Shown: positions 60,796 to 64,000 of the stretch, one piece after another | Layout: every line of letters begins with the position of its first letter | How positions within the stretch are numbered: the stretch's first letter is position 1 | Source: SG8-41 sp963699525 | GTDB lineage: Bacteria > Pseudomonadota > Gammaproteobacteria > Burkholderiales > SG8-41 | Assembly: GCA_963699525.1 (NCBI GenBank) | Contig: CAVOUI010000007.1 | Location: 186,001 to 250,000 of the forward strand | Direction of reading: 5' to 3' | Length of the DNA: 64,000 nucleotides | Position numbers and translations under genes: made by a program | The notes under the pieces: generated by a model | Seen by the model: only the letters and a program-made list of their open reading frames with translations | Database searches by the model: none | What the model was told of the DNA's origin: nothing

Positions 60796-62386
60796 CTACT
60801 TGCGGAACATCTGGAGCATGCGCTGGGTCACCGCGAAGCCCCCGAACATGTTGATCGCGACGAGCGCAATGCTCACCACCGCCAGGCCGACGATCCAGCC
60901 GACGGGGCGGTCGGCCGCCTCGGCGACCGGGGGCGCCACCTGCACCAGCGCGCCGATGGCGATGATGCTGCTGATGGCGTTGGTGACGCTCATCAGCGGC
61001 GTGTGCAGCGCGGGCGTCACGTTCCAGATCACCATGTAGCCGACGAAACAGGCGAGCACGAACACGGTGAAGTGGGCGAGGAACGCGGGCGGCGCGTAGG
61101 CGCCCATGAACCAGAAGGCAGCGGCAGCGACAACGAAGAAGATAGCGGTCGCCCGGGCGGGCGTCGGCGCCCCTGCTCCACCGTGGCCGTGCGCTTTGGC
61201 CGGCGCCGGCACGGGGGGCTTCGCGGCGGCCTTTGCCGGGGGCGCCGCGGAAAGCTTCGGCGCGGGCGGCGGCCAGGTGATCGAGCCGTCCTTCACCACC
61301 GTGGTGCCGCGGATCACCTCGTCTTCCATGTTGACGTTGATGACGCCGTCCTTTCTTCTTGCAGAGCTCCTCGGTCAGGCGAAGCAGATTGGTCGCGTAG
61401 AGCGTGCTCGACTGCCGGGCGAGGCGGCTCGGCAGGTCGGTGTAGCCGATGATCGTGACGCCGTTCTTGACGACCACCTTGCCGGGCTCGGTCAGCTCGC
61501 AGTTGCCGCCCTGCTCGGAGGCCAAGTCCACGATGACGCTGCCCGGATTCATCGAGCGCACCATGTCGGCGGTGATCAGCTTGGGCGCCGGCCGGCCGGG
61601 GATGAGCGCCGTGGTGATGATGATGTCCACTTCCTTCGCCTGCCTGGCGAAGGTCTCGCGCTGCGCTTTCTGGAAGCCCTCGCTCATCACCTTGGCGTAG
61701 CCGCCGACGCCGGTGCCCTCTTCCTGGTAATCGACCGCGACGAATTCGCCGCCCATCGATTTCACCTGGTCGGCCACTTCGGGGCGCGTGTCGTTCGCGC
61801 GCACGATGGCGCCAAGGCCCGAGGCCGCCCCGATCGCAGCGAGGCCCGCGACGCCCGCGCCGATCACGAACACCTTGGCGGGCGGAACCTTGCCCGCGGC
61901 CGTGATCTGGCCGGTGAAGAATCGTCCGAAGTGATGCGCCGCCTCGATGACGGCGCGGTAGCCGGCGATGTTGGCCATGGAGGAGAGCGCGTCCAGCTTC
62001 TGCGCGCGCGAGATGCGCGGCACGCTGTCCATCGCCAGCACCGTCGCCTTCTTCGCCGCGAGCTGCTGCATGAGCTCCGGGTTCTGCGCCGGCCAGATAA
62101 AGGAGACGAGCGCGCCGCCTTCGCGCATCAGGCCGACCTCGGCCGCGCTGGGGCCCCGCACCTTGAAGACGATATCGGAGGCGGCCCACAGCTTCGCCGC
62201 ATCGGAAACGATCTCTGCGCCCGCAGCGCGATAGGCGTCGTCGCTGAAATTCGCTGCCTCGCCGGCGCCGCTTTCGACGTTGACCTTGAAGCCGAGCTTG
62301 ACGAGCTTCTCGACGACTTCCGGGACCGTGGCGACGCGCTTTTCCCCCGCCGCCGTTTCCTTCGGTACGCCTATGACCTGAGGCAT
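60796..62386 (-). CDS. pntA: NAD(P) transhydrogenase subunit alpha, one apparent frameshift
   Basis: Restored length is 529 residues in one chain. The first 385 residues form the alanine-dehydrogenase-like NAD domain (VPKETAAGEKRVATVP, FVIGAGVAGLAAIGAASGLGA, VDLASEQGGNCE). An extra A in the AAA at 61352-61354 (after ELCKK) splits the gene; it continues DGVINVNMEDEVIRGTTVV, an Ala/Pro-rich linker and four membrane helices (FFVVAAAAFWFMG, FVLACFVGYMVIW). Read as given it could be mistaken for the two-gene pntAA/pntAB form of other bacteria, but the linking sequence is continuous. Confidence 0.93.
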
Positions 62387-62514
62387 GAAATCCCCCGCGC
62401 TCTCCGTCTGGAATGGGTAATCGGGATTGTCGGCACTGCCCCGGTCCCTGAGAACGGGGCGCGGAAATTATAAATGAAACTGAAAATTCCCGGCCCTCCC
62501 GCGGTTGATCCAGA

Positions 62515-63360
62515 TCAATTCGTAAAGCCGTAAAGTCGCGCAGGATTCCCGACCAGGATCTTCTTCCGCAGCGTTTCGTCCTGCGTCCACTCGGCGACGA
62601 GGTCGAGGAGCTTTCCCTCGTCCGGGAAATCCCGCTTGAACGACGGGTGCGGCCAGTTGGTCGCCCACACCATGTGGCTCGGCGCCGCCCGGATCAGCTC
62701 CGTCGCGATCCGCGCCTTGTCCGCGTACGTCGGCGGCCCGCTCATCGAGCCGTAGTACGGCCCGGAAAGCTTGACCCAGCATCGCCCCGTCGAAAGGAAT
62801 TTCAGCAGTGCACGCCAGCTCCGGTCGCCGAAATCCACCGCGGCATCGAACCGGCCCATGTGGTCGATCACGAGATCGCACGGCAGTTTGGAGAGCATCA
62901 CCTCGCGCTCGCCGATCTCGCGCGGATCGCACTGGAGCTGCACGTGCCAGCCGAACGGCGCGACCCGCGCCGCCATGTCCGGCAGGGTGTCCCACGTCAG
63001 CACGCCGCCCCGCATGTGGTAGCGGACGCCGCGGATGCCGAGCTTCGTCAACCGCTCGAGTTCGGAATCCGGAGCGGCGGGGTCCACGATCGCCACTCCG
63101 CGCGCGGCATCGCCCAGCTTGCGCATCGCTTCCAGCGTGCAAGTGTTGTCGGTGCCGTAGGCCGACGGCTGTACGATGACCGCGCGTGCGAGGCCCAGGC
63201 GCTTCTGGATCTCGCGATAGTGAGCGAGCGTGCCCGGCTGGCTGGGGTGGCTCGCGCTCGCGCGCATGTCGTAGCCCGGCTCGTAGATGTGCAGATGCGT
63301 GTCGCACGCGCCGGGCGGCGTCGGCAGCCGCGGCGCCGAGACGGGCGTGTCATGACTCAT
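62515..63360 (-). CDS. amidohydrolase-family hydrolase, 2-pyrone-4,6-dicarboxylate lactonase-like
   Basis: A 281-residue TIM-barrel hydrolase. It begins with PPGACDTHLHIYEPG (metal-site HxH-type motif), followed by VIVQPSAYGTDN, GVRYHMRGGVLTW and LVIDHMGRFDAAVD; the C-terminal MVWATNWPHPSFK keeps the catalytic acid position as Asn (ATNWPH where DWPH is typical). Members hydrolyse 2-pyrone-4,6-dicarboxylate or related lactones in protocatechuate 4,5-cleavage. It follows the aldolase gene by 3 bases, which suits the last steps of such a pathway. Confidence 0.88.
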   Translation of the reverse strand: MSHDTPVSAPRLPTPPGACDTHLHIYEPGYDMRASASHPSQPGTLAHYREIQKRLGLARAVIVQPSAYGTDNTCTLEAMRKLGDAARGVAIVDPAAPDSELERLTKLGIRGVRYHMRGGVLTWDTLPDMAARVAPFGWHVQLQCDPREIGEREVMLSKLPCDLVIDHMGRFDAAVDFGDRSWRALLKFLSTGRCWVKLSGPYYGSMSGPPTYADKARIATELIRAAPSHMVWATNWPHPSFKRDFPDEGKLLDLVAEWTQDETLRKKILVGNPARLYGFTN

Positions 63361-63363
63361 CGT

Positions 63364-64000
63364 TCAGACCTTTACGGCACGGAGGAAATCGGTCCGCGCC
63401 TTGGCGCCGGCCATCAGGAACGAGAAGTCCGAGCCGGAGAGGATCAGCCGCATTCCCATCTGGATGTATTTTTCCATGAGCTTGGTCTCGTACACGCCGC
63501 CCATGCCGGGGAACTTGCCGTGCTTCCTGCACGCGGCGATGACGGTGCGGTAGGCGTCCTCGACCCGGGAATCCGCGAGCTGGCCGTGTATGCCCATCTC
63601 GGCGCACAAGTCGCTGGTGCCGATCAGCAGCGCGTCCACGCCCTCCACTCTCGCGATGGCGTCCGCGTTGGCGATCGCCTTCGGCGTCTCCAGCATGACG
63701 ACGACCAGCATTTCCTGGTTGACGATGCGAGTCGCCTCGGCAGGCGGCAGGCTCGCGAACTCCAGCTGCGGCTGCGCCCCGGCCATCGAGCGGTGCCCGG
63801 CCGGGGGGTAACGGCAGGCGCCGGCGATGCGTTTCGCCTCCTCCACCGTGTCCACGTGCGGAGCGACGATTCCCTGCGCCCCGTTGTCGAGCAGGCGCGA
63901 CGCATGATAGTGCTCATGGCCGGGCACGCGCACGAGCGGCGTGACCCCCACCGCGAGCGAGGCCATCGCGAGCTGCGAGGCGAGGTCCACGTCCATCGAG
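63364..64000 (-). CDS. HpcH/HpaI-family aldolase, 5' end cut by window edge
   Basis: About 212 C-terminal residues of a class II, metal-dependent aldolase. Visible blocks are SLAVGVTPLVRVPGHEHYH, DNGAQGIVAPHVDTVEEA, VVVMLETPKAIANADAI, carrying the metal-binding Glu, and LLIGTSDLCAEMGIHG, carrying the metal-binding Asp. An ATG at 63996 falls inside the conserved region just after the metal/active His block expected upstream, so the true start is outside the window. It splits 4-hydroxy-2-oxo acids to pyruvate and an aldehyde. Coupled to the lactonase-like gene. Confidence 0.9.
   Translation of the reverse strand, partial: SMDVDLASQLAMASLAVGVTPLVRVPGHEHYHASRLLDNGAQGIVAPHVDTVEEAKRIAGACRYPPAGHRSMAGAQPQLEFASLPPAEATRIVNQEMLVVVMLETPKAIANADAIARVEGVDALLIGTSDLCAEMGIHGQLADSRVEDAYRTVIAACRKHGKFPGMGGVYETKLMEKYIQMGMRLILSGSDFSFLMAGAKARTDFLRAVKV

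Noticed and set aside
59069..62386. A very long open frame (over 1000 codons) on the minus strand across both transhydrogenase genes.
   Set aside because: Only its first third is real pntA. After the frame break it runs antisense to codon structure as an Arg/Gly/Pro-rich shadow, a common effect of high GC content.
1..64000. CRISPR arrays, tRNA or rRNA genes, prophage, transposase or integrase genes, toxin-antitoxin or defence systems.
   Set aside because: No regular direct repeats with spacers, no cloverleaf-like sequences and no protein motifs of these classes were recognised by eye. Weak or unusual RNA genes could have been missed.

Overview
The window is high-GC DNA with densely packed genes from a proteobacterium, most likely a betaproteobacterium of the Burkholderiales or a close relative. 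The main evidence is thirteen periplasmic solute receptors of the Bug (TctC, tripartite tricarboxylate transporter) family. Expansions of this family are typical of Bordetella, Cupriavidus and relatives. The housekeeping block queG / tsaE / amiC and a one-chain pntA next to pntB also fit. No tRNA, rRNA, CRISPR array, insertion sequence or prophage was recognised, and no TctA or TctB membrane partner lies beside any receptor.

Layout. 1-2677 (minus): GlcG-like protein, MetE-core protein, small membrane protein, Bug receptor cut by the window edge. 2778-7426: a Bug gene with a clear sigma70-type promoter, then minus-strand genes for an alpha/beta hydrolase, a lone polar-amino-acid-type binding lipoprotein, a CBS-domain protein and a fatty acid desaturase. 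7495-8634: multi-pass membrane protein. 8622-19973 (minus): a 13-gene train with spacings of at most about 55 bases (3-hydroxyisobutyrate-dehydrogenase-like enzyme, AHL-lactonase-like protein, Bug, NHL/beta-propeller lipoprotein, MmgE/PrpD, Rieske oxygenase, Bug, carboxymuconolactone-decarboxylase-like protein, Gfo/Idh oxidoreductase, cupin, cobalt-type nitrile hydratase alpha and beta, nitrile hydratase accessory protein). 20086-25706 (plus): Old Yellow Enzyme-type iron-sulphur flavoprotein, two Bug genes, a small secreted Cys-rich protein, a predicted outer-membrane protein. 25711-39162 (minus): a second long train (YciI-like, amidohydrolase, haloacid dehalogenase, Bug, ornithine-cyclodeaminase-like, two DapA-family lyases, Bug, LigB-type extradiol dioxygenase, aldehyde dehydrogenase, Bug, DUF2339 membrane protein, Bug). 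39302-46577: hydroxyacid dehydrogenase, MBL hydrolase, TauD-like dioxygenase, three more Bug genes, a bactofilin and an alpha/beta hydrolase. 46815-52825: BamE-like protein, divergent response regulator and hybrid kinase, and two unknown genes leading into an HtrA protease. 52926-62386: dienelactone hydrolase, FMN reductase, a 46-residue Cys-rich protein, queG, GFA protein, tsaE, amiC, thermonuclease, pntB, pntA. 62515-64000: amidohydrolase and HpcH/HpaI aldolase, the latter cut by the edge.

How it fits together (inference). The accessory part looks like a set of catabolic modules in which a Bug receptor captures a carboxylate or similar solute and neighbouring enzymes (ring hydroxylation and cleavage, aldolases, aldehyde and hydroxyacid dehydrogenases, nitrile hydration) degrade it. 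No substrate can be named from sequence alone.

Quality warning. About 22 apparent single-base frameshifts interrupt otherwise well conserved genes, 13 of them between 29.3 and 36.6 kb. Both sides of each break keep intact family motifs, so most are probably base errors in the assembly rather than real pseudogenes. Affected genes are given below as full spans with the break positions.
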